This document shows positions 1 through 6,140 of a stretch of 7,714 nucleotides of DNA, one piece after another (positions within the stretch are counted from its first letter, which is position 1; each line of letters opens with the position of its first letter). The stretch spans positions 1-7,714 of the forward strand of contig PCCJ01000011.1 in NCBI GenBank assembly GCA_002731665.1, written 5' to 3'. This DNA is from Actinomycetota bacterium. Its GTDB lineage: Bacteria; Actinomycetota; Acidimicrobiia; Acidimicrobiales; Poriferisodaliceae. The notes below the pieces were generated by a model that did no database searches, was not told the DNA's origin, and worked only from the letters and a program-made list of their open reading frames with translations. The translations under genes were made by a program, and so were the position numbers.

Positions 1-440
1 ACTGTGTCTAATTTTGACTCTAGGGACTGATGTAGATTTACTAAACTCCAACTCGCCTGAATCGCAACAGGCCCCATAGCCAATAGTAATGCTCCCATAT
101 GAGAACATCCATTAGGGCCGCCAAATAACTTCTTTACTCTATTGCCATAGCCTCTAGTCACTGACAGTCCAATTAGCTCATCGTAGCTATCTAGGATCTG
201 CTCACACTGAGCGTAAGGTCTGGTGCTCATATGGTTTTCGATATCAACGATCGTGAAGCTTGGCGGATCAATCAGCAGATCGATACTCATATCATGTATT
301 ACCAGGTCGGTGCCATCATCGAGACAAAGACCCTGTGGTTTGTTGTCGACTAGTCGACCACTTACACGCATGCGACCGTCACCTTCGTCGAATGCCTCCG
401 TAATATAATTTCTTTGATGGATCGGTATACGTTTCGTCAC
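1..440 (-). CDS. DUF2889 family protein, C-terminus cut by window edge
   Basis: Reading the minus strand from GTG at 440 gives 146 codons open to the window edge; the C-terminus lies outside. The protein begins VTKRIPIHQRNY and follows the DUF2889 pattern: an N-terminal strand region with DGRMRVSGRLVD (residues 21-32), a conserved IHDM (48-51), LLIDPPSFTIVDIENHM, then RPYAQC (74-79), and the signature GCSHMGALLLAM (111-122). The function of this family is not established, although the conserved His and Cys residues could suggest a binding or catalytic role. GTG at 438-440 is chosen because an in-frame TAG at 450-452 lies just upstream and the family homology starts at once; no good Shine-Dalgarno sequence precedes it. 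It lies 104 bp downstream of the amidohydrolase on the same strand, so co-transcription is possible. Family assignment is fairly sure; function is unknown. Confidence 0.83.
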   Translation of the reverse strand, partial: MTKRIPIHQRNYITEAFDEGDGRMRVSGRLVDNKPQGLCLDDGTDLVIHDMSIDLLIDPPSFTIVDIENHMSTRPYAQCEQILDSYDELIGLSVTRGYGNRVKKLFGGPNGCSHMGALLLAMGPVAIQASWSLVNLHQSLESKLDT

Positions 441-441
441 C

Positions 442-451
442 AGAATATTCT
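442..451. repeat. 10-bp perfect palindrome AGAATATTCT
   Basis: AGAATATTCT is a perfect 10-bp palindrome just upstream of the GTG start of the DUF2889 gene, and it overlaps the -10-like hexamer on the minus strand. It could be an operator, but a short AT-rich palindrome can also arise by chance. Confidence 0.35.
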
Positions 452-452
452 A
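447..452 (-). promoter_or_regulatory. Candidate -10 element for a leaderless DUF2889 transcript
   Basis: On the minus strand TAGAAT (5 of 6 matches to TATAAT) is followed by 6 nt and then the GTG start codon. Transcription would therefore be expected to begin at or next to the GTG, giving a leaderless mRNA, which is common in actinobacteria. This would explain the missing Shine-Dalgarno sequence. No convincing -35 hexamer is seen. This is inference from position only. Confidence 0.3.
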
Positions 453-544
453 ACGATCCTAAGAATATGAAGTGCACCCTAGGCGCTGAAGTTTCCGATA
501 AGGACCTAAGTTATTTCGGCGGCGCAGAGTAACCGATAAATTAA

Positions 545-2281
545 TTACGCTGACCCATGACGAAGTAGCTTTCCGGGAGTTGCCGATGTGCATTCACCAT
601 CTTCGAAAGTGACCTCACCGTTGACAATAATTTGGTTATAGCCCTTTGCACGCTGAACTCGACGCCATTCGCCCCCAGGTAAGTCAAATTCAACTTCACC
701 TATCCAATTAGGAAGTATTTCTAATTCTTCCATATCGTAAACCAGGACGTCAGCGGCAGATCCCTCCTTGAGAGTACCTCGATCCCTGAAGCCTGCTGCA
801 TGAGCTGCAAGAGCCGATAGTCGATAGTGCGCTTCTTCAAGGGTCACAACCCCCTCGTCGCGAACAAGCCATGTCAGGAAATCAGTCGTATATGCGCCAC
901 CAGTAAAGAATTTCGTATGGGCTCCACCATCTGAGACGCCGGGGATGGCATAGGGTGAATCATTCATCATTTCTGCCATGAACGAGGCATTAGAGCCTTT
1001 GTCCGGTCCTAAAAACTCGACATTGAGATCACCTAAAAGCGACAAGTCCAACATTACCTCTATGTGGTGCTTGCCTTCTGCTTCAGCAATATCACCAACA
1101 GATTTGCCAACATATTGCTGTAGATCAGGTTGTCGATTCACCCCCTGAACTACCAAGCCCTTCGGATTCCCACCTACACCTGCTTGAATAACCTGAAGGC
1201 GCCGATCTGCTTCTGCAGCTTCTGTCACAAGGGCCTTCCGCAGTTCTGGGTCCTTCATTTTCTCAATTTTTTCATCTTTGGTTCCTGTAGTCACAGCTCG
1301 CCAAGCCGGCGATGCATCGTAGAGGTTCCAGTGTTCGAGCGTGAAAGCAAATCCTGCCCTGCCAGTTCCACACTGAGCATAGATAGGAAGACCTGCATCC
1401 CAGCACTTATCTATCCATCGAAGCGGGCGCCTGTGAACTTCGGGGTCCTGCCGCGATGGGGCGACAACGTTATGAAGAATTGGGCGATTCGCCACGGACG
1501 CTAACTTCTCGAGGAATGCTATGTCGGCTCTTATATCTCCCGTGCCCTGAGTGATTTGAATAAAGCCCTCATCTCGGTCTGACAGAACCCGGGCGAGGTT
1601 AAGAATATCTTCATCGCCCATGATGTCGGTCACCATGGGGGAGCCGTCATAGTCGGCTTGAACGCTATTTTCTCCAAGTCTTTGAATTGAGAAGCCACAC
1701 AGTCCCGCATCCATTCCCTCGTGCAGTAACCGTGCCATTTCTTCACGCTCGCCCTTGCTAGCCGGCTCGCCCGCCTTAGCTTTCTCTAAACCCATCACAT
1801 AGGTCATCAAAGATGCCGTTGGCATATATTGAATTACATTTACACCTTTAGGAATTCGCTCTAGGGAATCCAAATACTCGGGTATGGTCTCCCAATCCCA
1901 ATCCATACCCTGCTTCATTGACTCAAAGGGTATTGCCTCCGTCCGAGTCATCGTCAACATCGAACGCTCTTGAAAGTCCGGTCGAACAGGCGCAAATCCG
2001 AAACCGCAATTACCCAAGACGACGGAGGTCACGCCGTGATATCCAGAAATAGTACACCACGGATCCCATCGAATTTGAGCATCGTAGTGAGTGTGCAGGT
2101 CAACAAATCCCGGCGCAACGATCTTGCCAGTAGCATCAATCGTCCGATTGCTAGATGCACTGGTACGACCGCCAATTTTGGCTATCTTCCCATCTTTGAT
2201 CCAGAGATCACTCTTGAATCGTGGAACCCTGGTTCCATCGACAATCGTGCCTCCACTTATATGGATATCGAAACTTTCCAT
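545..2281 (-). CDS. Amidohydrolase, N-acyl-D-amino-acid deacylase type
   Basis: A 578-aa metal-dependent hydrolase of the amidohydrolase superfamily (Amidohydro_3 / D-aminoacylase branch), a branch that hydrolyses the amide bond of N-acyl-D-amino acids or related amides; probably cytoplasmic, since no signal peptide is seen. Visible features are the N-terminal beta-sandwich start (IHISGGTIVDG, 7-16), the HxH metal motif GFVDLHTHYDA (H63, H65), NCGFGFAP with C92 (the bridging-metal cysteine in characterised D-aminoacylases), ILHNV with H270, the catalytic-Asp motif SDGGAH (D451), and the C-terminal return of the sandwich (GSAADVLVYD; IIVNG). The usual SHIR-type motif is replaced by QITQGTGD (242-249). 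The start is set at ATG 2281 (MESFDIHISGG), where family homology begins, with a G-run (GGGGG) 5 nt upstream. An in-frame ATG at 2317 would add 12 hydrophobic residues but is less likely. Exact substrate unknown; family membership is secure. Confidence 0.9.
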   Translation of the reverse strand: MESFDIHISGGTIVDGTRVPRFKSDLWIKDGKIAKIGGRTSASSNRTIDATGKIVAPGFVDLHTHYDAQIRWDPWCTISGYHGVTSVVLGNCGFGFAPVRPDFQERSMLTMTRTEAIPFESMKQGMDWDWETIPEYLDSLERIPKGVNVIQYMPTASLMTYVMGLEKAKAGEPASKGEREEMARLLHEGMDAGLCGFSIQRLGENSVQADYDGSPMVTDIMGDEDILNLARVLSDRDEGFIQITQGTGDIRADIAFLEKLASVANRPILHNVVAPSRQDPEVHRRPLRWIDKCWDAGLPIYAQCGTGRAGFAFTLEHWNLYDASPAWRAVTTGTKDEKIEKMKDPELRKALVTEAAEADRRLQVIQAGVGGNPKGLVVQGVNRQPDLQQYVGKSVGDIAEAEGKHHIEVMLDLSLLGDLNVEFLGPDKGSNASFMAEMMNDSPYAIPGVSDGGAHTKFFTGGAYTTDFLTWLVRDEGVVTLEEAHYRLSALAAHAAGFRDRGTLKEGSAADVLVYDMEELEILPNWIGEVEFDLPGGEWRRVQRAKGYNQIIVNGEVTFEDGECTSATPGKLLRHGSA

Positions 2282-2303
2282 TAGTGCCCCCATCATGAAC
2301 GAA

Positions 2304-2309
2304 ATGATA
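2304..2309 (-). promoter_or_regulatory. Candidate -10 for the amidohydrolase gene
   Basis: The minus strand reads TATCAT (5 of 6 to TATAAT). It predicts a transcript start near 2297, about 15 nt before the chosen ATG at 2281. If real, the upstream in-frame ATG at 2317 would not be transcribed, which supports the shorter protein. The -35 region is poor. Confidence 0.28.
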
Positions 2310-2311
2310 AT
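2306..2311 (+). promoter_or_regulatory. Candidate -10 for the ATL gene, overlapping the divergent -10
   Basis: GATAAT (5 of 6 to TATAAT) on the plus strand would give a leader of about 36 nt before the GTG at 2354. It shares four bases with the minus-strand TATCAT, so both genes may be served from one 72-bp intergenic region. No clear -35 is seen. Confidence 0.27.
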
Positions 2312-2353
2312 CAACATTCACTACACTCACCATAACCTGCAGTTGGGCTCCGT

Positions 2354-2644
2354 GTGTCGCCAAAGATCGTTAAGCGCCAATCAGAATTCGACCTTGCAGT
2401 GGCTGGGAGACTAAAAGAACTTTTGCCAGGAGATGTGTCCACCTACGGAGAAATAGCTATGGAGGCGGGATTTCCCGGGCGAAGTAGATCAGTTGGGCGC
2501 TTCCTTAAGAACTCTGAAGGATACCCATGGTGGCGAGTTGTAAATCACAAAGGACGACTCGTTCCGGGGATGGAGTTATTGCAAAGCCGGCTACTAAAGT
2601 CCGAAGGAGTCCAGACAAGAAACGGCTATGTCAAAGGTTTCTAG
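2354..2644 (+). CDS. Alkyltransferase-like protein (MGMT-fold DNA-binding, no acceptor Cys)
   Basis: A 96-aa protein equal to the C-terminal DNA-binding domain of O6-alkylguanine-DNA alkyltransferase. Visible features are the helix-turn-helix region VSTYGEIAMEAG (Y31 matches the base-flipping tyrosine), GRSRSVGRFLKN with R45 at the arginine-finger position, and YPWWRVVNHKGRL (57-69) where MGMT has PCHRVV. The alkyl-accepting cysteine is Trp59, so it cannot repair by methyl transfer. ATL proteins of this kind bind O6-alkylguanine lesions and hand them to nucleotide excision repair; this role is known for the family and inferred here. The His after the Cys is also Trp (W60), unlike the PWHR of E. 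coli or yeast ATLs; PWWR forms occur in actinobacterial relatives as far as I recall. The start is GTG at 2354; the ribosome binding site is weak. Length is typical for an ATL. Transcribed divergently from the amidohydrolase; no functional link is implied. Confidence 0.87.
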   Translation: MSPKIVKRQSEFDLAVAGRLKELLPGDVSTYGEIAMEAGFPGRSRSVGRFLKNSEGYPWWRVVNHKGRLVPGMELLQSRLLKSEGVQTRNGYVKGF

Positions 2645-2707
2645 ATCAACCAAGCAACGACACCCGGTCACAACGCTGAAGTCCCAAAGCCCCAAACTAC
2701 ATCCTTG

Positions 2708-2735
2708 TTGTTTACTAGTTCAAATGTCTAAACAA
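2708..2735. repeat. Short inverted repeat TTGTTTA / TAAACAA
   Basis: Two perfect 7-bp arms (2708-2714 and 2729-2735) flank a 14-nt loop. The stem is AT-rich and has no following T-run, so it is a weak terminator candidate for the ATL gene, about 65 nt after its stop. It could equally be a chance repeat. Confidence 0.3.
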
Positions 2736-2938
2736 ATCACCCAATAAAAGTTCCAAAGCGAACGGTCGAATACCAAAGTAATCATCTAGACAAAAGCGTA
2801 CCCCTCCCAATCAGCTTCTCGTGAGACTGGCGTATCAACAGCTTCAGACACACAAGGCGTGCGGTTGGATCGAGCAAAAGCGTAGTTGCATTACTTAGTG
2901 GGAGCTTTGAGCCTCAGTTTAATCATTAACTTTACATA

Positions 2939-3073
2939 ATGAGGATTATGGGCGTTTGGGATCGTTTTGGGAGATCACGAGATTGACCGTTCCCCCTTCA
3001 TGTGGTCGTTGACGCTGATGGGCAAAGGGGTTTCCTGCCGTCGACTACCAGAGAGTGCCTGGTGAAGTGTTAA
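2939..3073 (+). pseudogene. Possible degraded IS5-type transposase fragment
   Basis: In one plus-strand frame the translation shows MGVWDRFGRSRD, a TGA stop at 2984, then HVVVDADGQ (2999-3025), a few more codons, and a TAA stop at 3071. IS5-group transposases carry, in this order, a GVWDR-like segment, GRSRGG and TTKIHxVVDAxG, the last containing the first catalytic aspartate. Three motif scraps in the right order and one frame suggest a remnant with an internal deletion and a nonsense mutation. Further on in the same frame, KYSAIRCDYTDFS (about 3119-3157) vaguely recalls the RxIATRYDKT C-terminal motif of the same family. No terminal inverted repeats or target duplication were found. The fragment is short, so chance similarity cannot be excluded. 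Confidence 0.4.
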
Positions 3074-3112
3074 CAAAGCTTTCGCTAAGAACCCTGGACA
3101 CTGTTGAGCCCG

Positions 3113-3142
3113 TTGACTAAATACTCCGCTATTCGTTGTGAT
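3113..3142 (+). promoter_or_regulatory. Weak promoter candidate for the SDR gene
   Basis: TTGACT (3113-3118, 5 of 6 to TTGACA) is followed after 18 nt by TGTGAT (3137-3142, 4 of 6 to TATAAT). The predicted leader is about 48 nt. The -10 is poor, so this is only a candidate. Confidence 0.25.
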
Positions 3143-3177
3143 TATACAGACTTCAGCAAATCGTCTGCGGACCTGAT

Positions 3178-3183
3178 GGTGAG
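3178..3183 (+). promoter_or_regulatory. Shine-Dalgarno of the SDR gene
   Basis: GGTGAG lies 13 nt before the ATG at 3197. The spacing is longer than usual, but there is no better start nearby, and the protein homology begins right at this ATG. Confidence 0.45.
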
Positions 3184-3196
3184 CTAACATCAATAT

Positions 3197-4060
3197 ATGA
3201 CTGTCACACTGGTAACCGGAAGTAATTCAGGGCTGGGGCGAGCGACTGCCTTGCGATTAGCGAAAGAAGGCCACAAGGTCTACGCAGGAATGCGTGATTT
3301 GAAGAAGGGAACCAAGCTATTAGAACAAGCTTCGGGGTTGGACTTGCACTCGATTGAAATCGACGTAACTGATGATGATTCTGTGGCCCGTTGTGCTGCT
3401 TCTATCGAACAAAATGGGGACTCAATAGACGTATTGGTCAATAATGCTGGCGTCGGATACAACGCAGTGACAGAAGATATTGATCTTGAAGTAGCCAAGT
3501 CAGTCATGGACGTAAACGTCTGGGGCGCAGTGCGTTGCGTAAAGGCTTTTGTGCCAGGTATGCGAGCACGCCGTAGCGGCCATGTGGTCCAGATCTCATC
3601 GATCACTGGCCTGATCGGCGCTATTGGTCAGACTGTTTATGCCGGCAGCAAATTTGCTCTCGAAGGCATGAGTGAGGCCTTAGCTCAAGAACTAAGGGGG
3701 TTCGGCATCCGGGTTTACCTGATCGAACCGGGCGTCACTCGTACAGCTATATTGCCAAAAAATGAAGGAAACCCGTTACCGACCGCCTATCAAGAGCATT
3801 ACAACCGGATGTTCGATTTTTACGCAGCAGGGATAGCTGCAGCGGTACAAGCCGATGACGTTGCCGAAACTATTGCGAAGGCGCTATCCAGTCCTGAGTA
3901 CAAATTACGCCATGTCTGTGGCTGGGGTGGCACTGAAATAGCGCAAGGCAGAGCAATGATGACTGATGAAGAGTGGGTTGAGCTCGGGGCGTCGGTCTCA
4001 TCTAAAAATGACTACGCGAGTAACTTCAACGAGTTCTTTAATCTGGATATCAGAGACTGA
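3197..4060 (+). CDS. Short-chain dehydrogenase/reductase (classical SDR)
   Basis: A complete 287-aa NAD(P)-dependent oxidoreductase with a Rossmann fold, probably cytoplasmic. The nucleotide-binding motif TGSNSGLG is at residues 7-14 and starts right after the first strand (MTVTLV), as expected for a correct start. Other signatures are DVTD (56-59), NNAG (82-85), N107 in DVNVWG, catalytic S135 in QISSITG, the YAGSK motif with Y148 and K152, and PGVTRT (178-183). The order and the 13-residue Ser-Tyr spacing fit an active classical SDR. Arg33 in AGMRD after the second strand hints at NADP preference (inference). The C-terminal part (about 200-287), including the CGWGG and MTDEEW segments, probably forms the substrate lid and gives no substrate clue. 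It stands alone, convergent with parE with only 22 bp between stops, and its upstream region contains a likely transposon remnant. Substrate unknown. Confidence 0.93.
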   Translation: MTVTLVTGSNSGLGRATALRLAKEGHKVYAGMRDLKKGTKLLEQASGLDLHSIEIDVTDDDSVARCAASIEQNGDSIDVLVNNAGVGYNAVTEDIDLEVAKSVMDVNVWGAVRCVKAFVPGMRARRSGHVVQISSITGLIGAIGQTVYAGSKFALEGMSEALAQELRGFGIRVYLIEPGVTRTAILPKNEGNPLPTAYQEHYNRMFDFYAAGIAAAVQADDVAETIAKALSSPEYKLRHVCGWGGTEIAQGRAMMTDEEWVELGASVSSKNDYASNFNEFFNLDIRD

Positions 4061-4082
4061 GTATCTCTTGCTTGAGTGGCAG

Positions 4083-6140
4083 CTACACATCTAATGCATG
4101 TCCATAAGCTTCACTGTGTTTCACAATGAAATCCCGGCGAGGCTCTACTGAGGCCCCCATCATCACCTGGAAGGCTTTAGCTGCAACCTTTGCATCATCA
4201 AATGTGATTTTCCTTAAAAGCCGTGTCTCGGGGTTTAAGGTAGTTTCCAATAGCTCGTCATCGTCCATTTCCCCTAGGCCTTTAAAGCGCGTAACGCGAT
4301 ATTTTCGACCCTTGGCATCTAGTTCTGACACTTTCTTCGCCAGTTCTAGTTCCGAGTAGAGAAACTCCTTTGATTGCCCTATTGTCAACGCGTGGGTCGG
4401 AGGCTGAGCAGCATAAACACGCCCAGCTGCAAGGAGATCGAACATATAATGATAGATCAACGTCAGGACTAAACATCTGATGTGGCTACCATCAACATCT
4501 GCATCTGCCAGAAGAATCACTCGTTCATAGCGGGCCGAACTTAGATCGAATTCTGCGCCTGAGCCTGCGCCAACTGCGGTAAAGAGAGCAGTAGCTTCGG
4601 CGTTATCGAGAACGGCCTTTTTTGTACTTTTACCGGCATTGACAACCTTGCCACGTAATGGAAGAACCGCCTGCCAGGCGCTATCTCTTGCTCGTTTCGC
4701 AGGACCCGCTGCTGAATCGCCTTCAACGATAAGCAACTCCCCTTCCGGATGCATCCGACAGTCCGAAAGTTTATCAGGTAAACCGTTGTTGCCAATTTGT
4801 GCAGCCTTTCGGCGGTTATCCAGAGCTTGACGGGTGCTAACACGGTTAATGACTGCATCAGCTACTTTGTCAAGAATTGCTTTGACATGTACTTTTTTAG
4901 ATCCCTGAAGGTCGCCTTCAAACCAAGCACCCAGGGTCTCGCGCACAACGGTACTAACAATTTTTTGGATATCTGGAGTCCCTAATTCGCGTTTGGTTTG
5001 GCCTCTAAATTGCGGTTCAGGAAAAGTAACACGAATAACCGCTACCAGCCCCTCTTGACAATCTTCTTTAGTTGCTTTTCCATCATCTTTCAACTTCCGC
5101 AGCTTACGTAGCTCATTTTTACCCAAAGCCAGGTTGACTGAGCTAGTAAGACTTCGCTCAAAACCTGCGAGGTGGGTACCCCCGTCTGGCGTTGGGATCG
5201 TATTAACAAAGGTAACGATTTTCGTTTCGTAAGTACTAACCCAACGCATTGCCACATCTACTTCACATTTACGCGTTACTTCGGTCAGGTCGCCGTCAAC
5301 CGGAACTTTTTCAATAAATTCTGCGGAACCTTGAAGCTTAATTATCGAAGTAACGGCTCCTGCCTCAGCACTTAAGAAATCGACAAAGTCTCCAAGACCG
5401 CTCTTGGAAACAAACTCTTCTTGAGGTTTTTGTAAGCCTTTTCGGCGATCTGTCAACCGTATCTTTAAGCCAGGAACCAGGAAACATACTTGCCCAAGTC
5501 GTTCCCGAACTTCAGAATAGTCAATAACAGCATCAATATCGAAAACTTGAATATCTGGCCAAAAACGCACCGTGCTTCCTGTCTTACGAGTCGGAACTTT
5601 GCCCGTCTGCTTGAGCACGTGACCGGCCTTGAACCGGCCATTAGCACCAACTTGTCCAGCGACACGGTCTCGAAACGAAAGGTGGTAGGTCTTACCGTTC
5701 CGGTTCACGTCAACATCGACTCGAGTGGAAAGAGCGTTGACAACAGACGCACCAACTCCATGAAGCCCACCTGACGCACCATAAGCGCCAGTGCCGAACT
5801 TACCGCCTGCGTGAAGTTCAGTGAAAACAACCTCGAGGGCCGTTACCTCGCCATACTTTTTGTCAACTGGGATTCCACGACCATTGTCGGACACCTCGTA
5901 TGAGCCATCGGCATGAAAACTTACATCTATAGTGCTTGCAAAACCGGCAGCCGCTTCGTCGACACCATTGTCAATTATTTCCCACAGCAGGTGAGTTAAA
6001 CCTTGGCTACCGGTCCCACCGATGTACATCCCCGGGCGTTTTCGAACTGCGTCCAAACCCTCTAGCACTTCGATGGAGTCAGCATCGTAATTATTTGGCG
6101 ATTTGTCTTGCAACTGCTTAGTCATGTTTTGTTGATTCAT
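4083..6140 (-). CDS. parE: DNA topoisomerase IV subunit B (ATPase and TOPRIM subunit)
   Basis: A complete 685-aa type IIA topoisomerase B subunit. It hydrolyses ATP and, with ParC, passes one DNA duplex through another for decatenation and relaxation. The GHKL ATPase domain has WEIIDNGVDEA (53-63, Mg-binding Asn and catalytic Glu), DNGRGIPV (85-92) and GGLHGVG (124-130); the transducer domain has the QTK loop (381-383); the TOPRIM domain has EGDSA (473-477, E473) and DADVD (546-550); and the tail has FKGLGEMD (619-626). The HAGGKFGTGAYGASGGLHGVG-type region resembles actinobacterial ParE more than GyrB, and there is no large gyrase-type insertion, so ParE is preferred over a second GyrB. ATG 6140 is chosen: AGGGGAG (6152-6158) lies 11 nt upstream and the ATG overlaps the parC stop; ATG 6125 has no such site. 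One residue differs from the common NSVDEA, reading NGVDEA. Confidence 0.92.
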   Translation of the reverse strand: MNQQNMTKQLQDKSPNNYDADSIEVLEGLDAVRKRPGMYIGGTGSQGLTHLLWEIIDNGVDEAAAGFASTIDVSFHADGSYEVSDNGRGIPVDKKYGEVTALEVVFTELHAGGKFGTGAYGASGGLHGVGASVVNALSTRVDVDVNRNGKTYHLSFRDRVAGQVGANGRFKAGHVLKQTGKVPTRKTGSTVRFWPDIQVFDIDAVIDYSEVRERLGQVCFLVPGLKIRLTDRRKGLQKPQEEFVSKSGLGDFVDFLSAEAGAVTSIIKLQGSAEFIEKVPVDGDLTEVTRKCEVDVAMRWVSTYETKIVTFVNTIPTPDGGTHLAGFERSLTSSVNLALGKNELRKLRKLKDDGKATKEDCQEGLVAVIRVTFPEPQFRGQTKRELGTPDIQKIVSTVVRETLGAWFEGDLQGSKKVHVKAILDKVADAVINRVSTRQALDNRRKAAQIGNNGLPDKLSDCRMHPEGELLIVEGDSAAGPAKRARDSAWQAVLPLRGKVVNAGKSTKKAVLDNAEATALFTAVGAGSGAEFDLSSARYERVILLADADVDGSHIRCLVLTLIYHYMFDLLAAGRVYAAQPPTHALTIGQSKEFLYSELELAKKVSELDAKGRKYRVTRFKGLGEMDDDELLETTLNPETRLLRKITFDDAKVAAKAFQVMMGASVEPRRDFIVKHSEAYGHALDV
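6137..6140 (-). other. parC-parE ATGA overlap, translational coupling site
   Basis: On the minus strand the four bases ATGA contain both the parE start ATG (6138-6140) and the parC stop TGA (6137-6139). This arrangement usually couples translation and helps keep subunit amounts equal. Confidence 0.8.

Larger units (their letters stand above)
2645..3196. other. Long intergenic region between ATL and SDR
   Basis: About 550 bp without an intact gene, the only loose stretch in an otherwise compact window. It holds a 7-bp inverted repeat (2708-2735), a possible IS5 transposase remnant (2939-3073), a weak promoter candidate and the SDR ribosome binding site near its right end. No tRNA, riboswitch or intrinsic terminator with a T-tract is recognised. 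A 72-codon open frame on the minus strand (2975-3193) resembles nothing known and is regarded as chance. Confidence 0.6.

Noticed and set aside
223..408. 61-codon plus-strand open frame
   Set aside because: It is antisense to the DUF2889 coding frame on the minus strand, which has clear family motifs.
2315..2317. ATG at 2317 as the amidohydrolase start
   Set aside because: It would add 12 residues that do not fit the family N-terminus and would overlap the candidate -10; ATG 2281 starts right at the homology.
2708..2735. Intrinsic terminator for the ATL gene
   Set aside because: The 7-bp stem is AT-rich with a 14-nt loop and no T-tract, so it is kept only as an inverted repeat.
2975..3193. 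72-codon open frame on the minus strand upstream of the SDR
   Set aside because: No recognisable motif or domain, no clear ribosome binding site, and it lies antisense to the candidate transposase remnant; probably chance.
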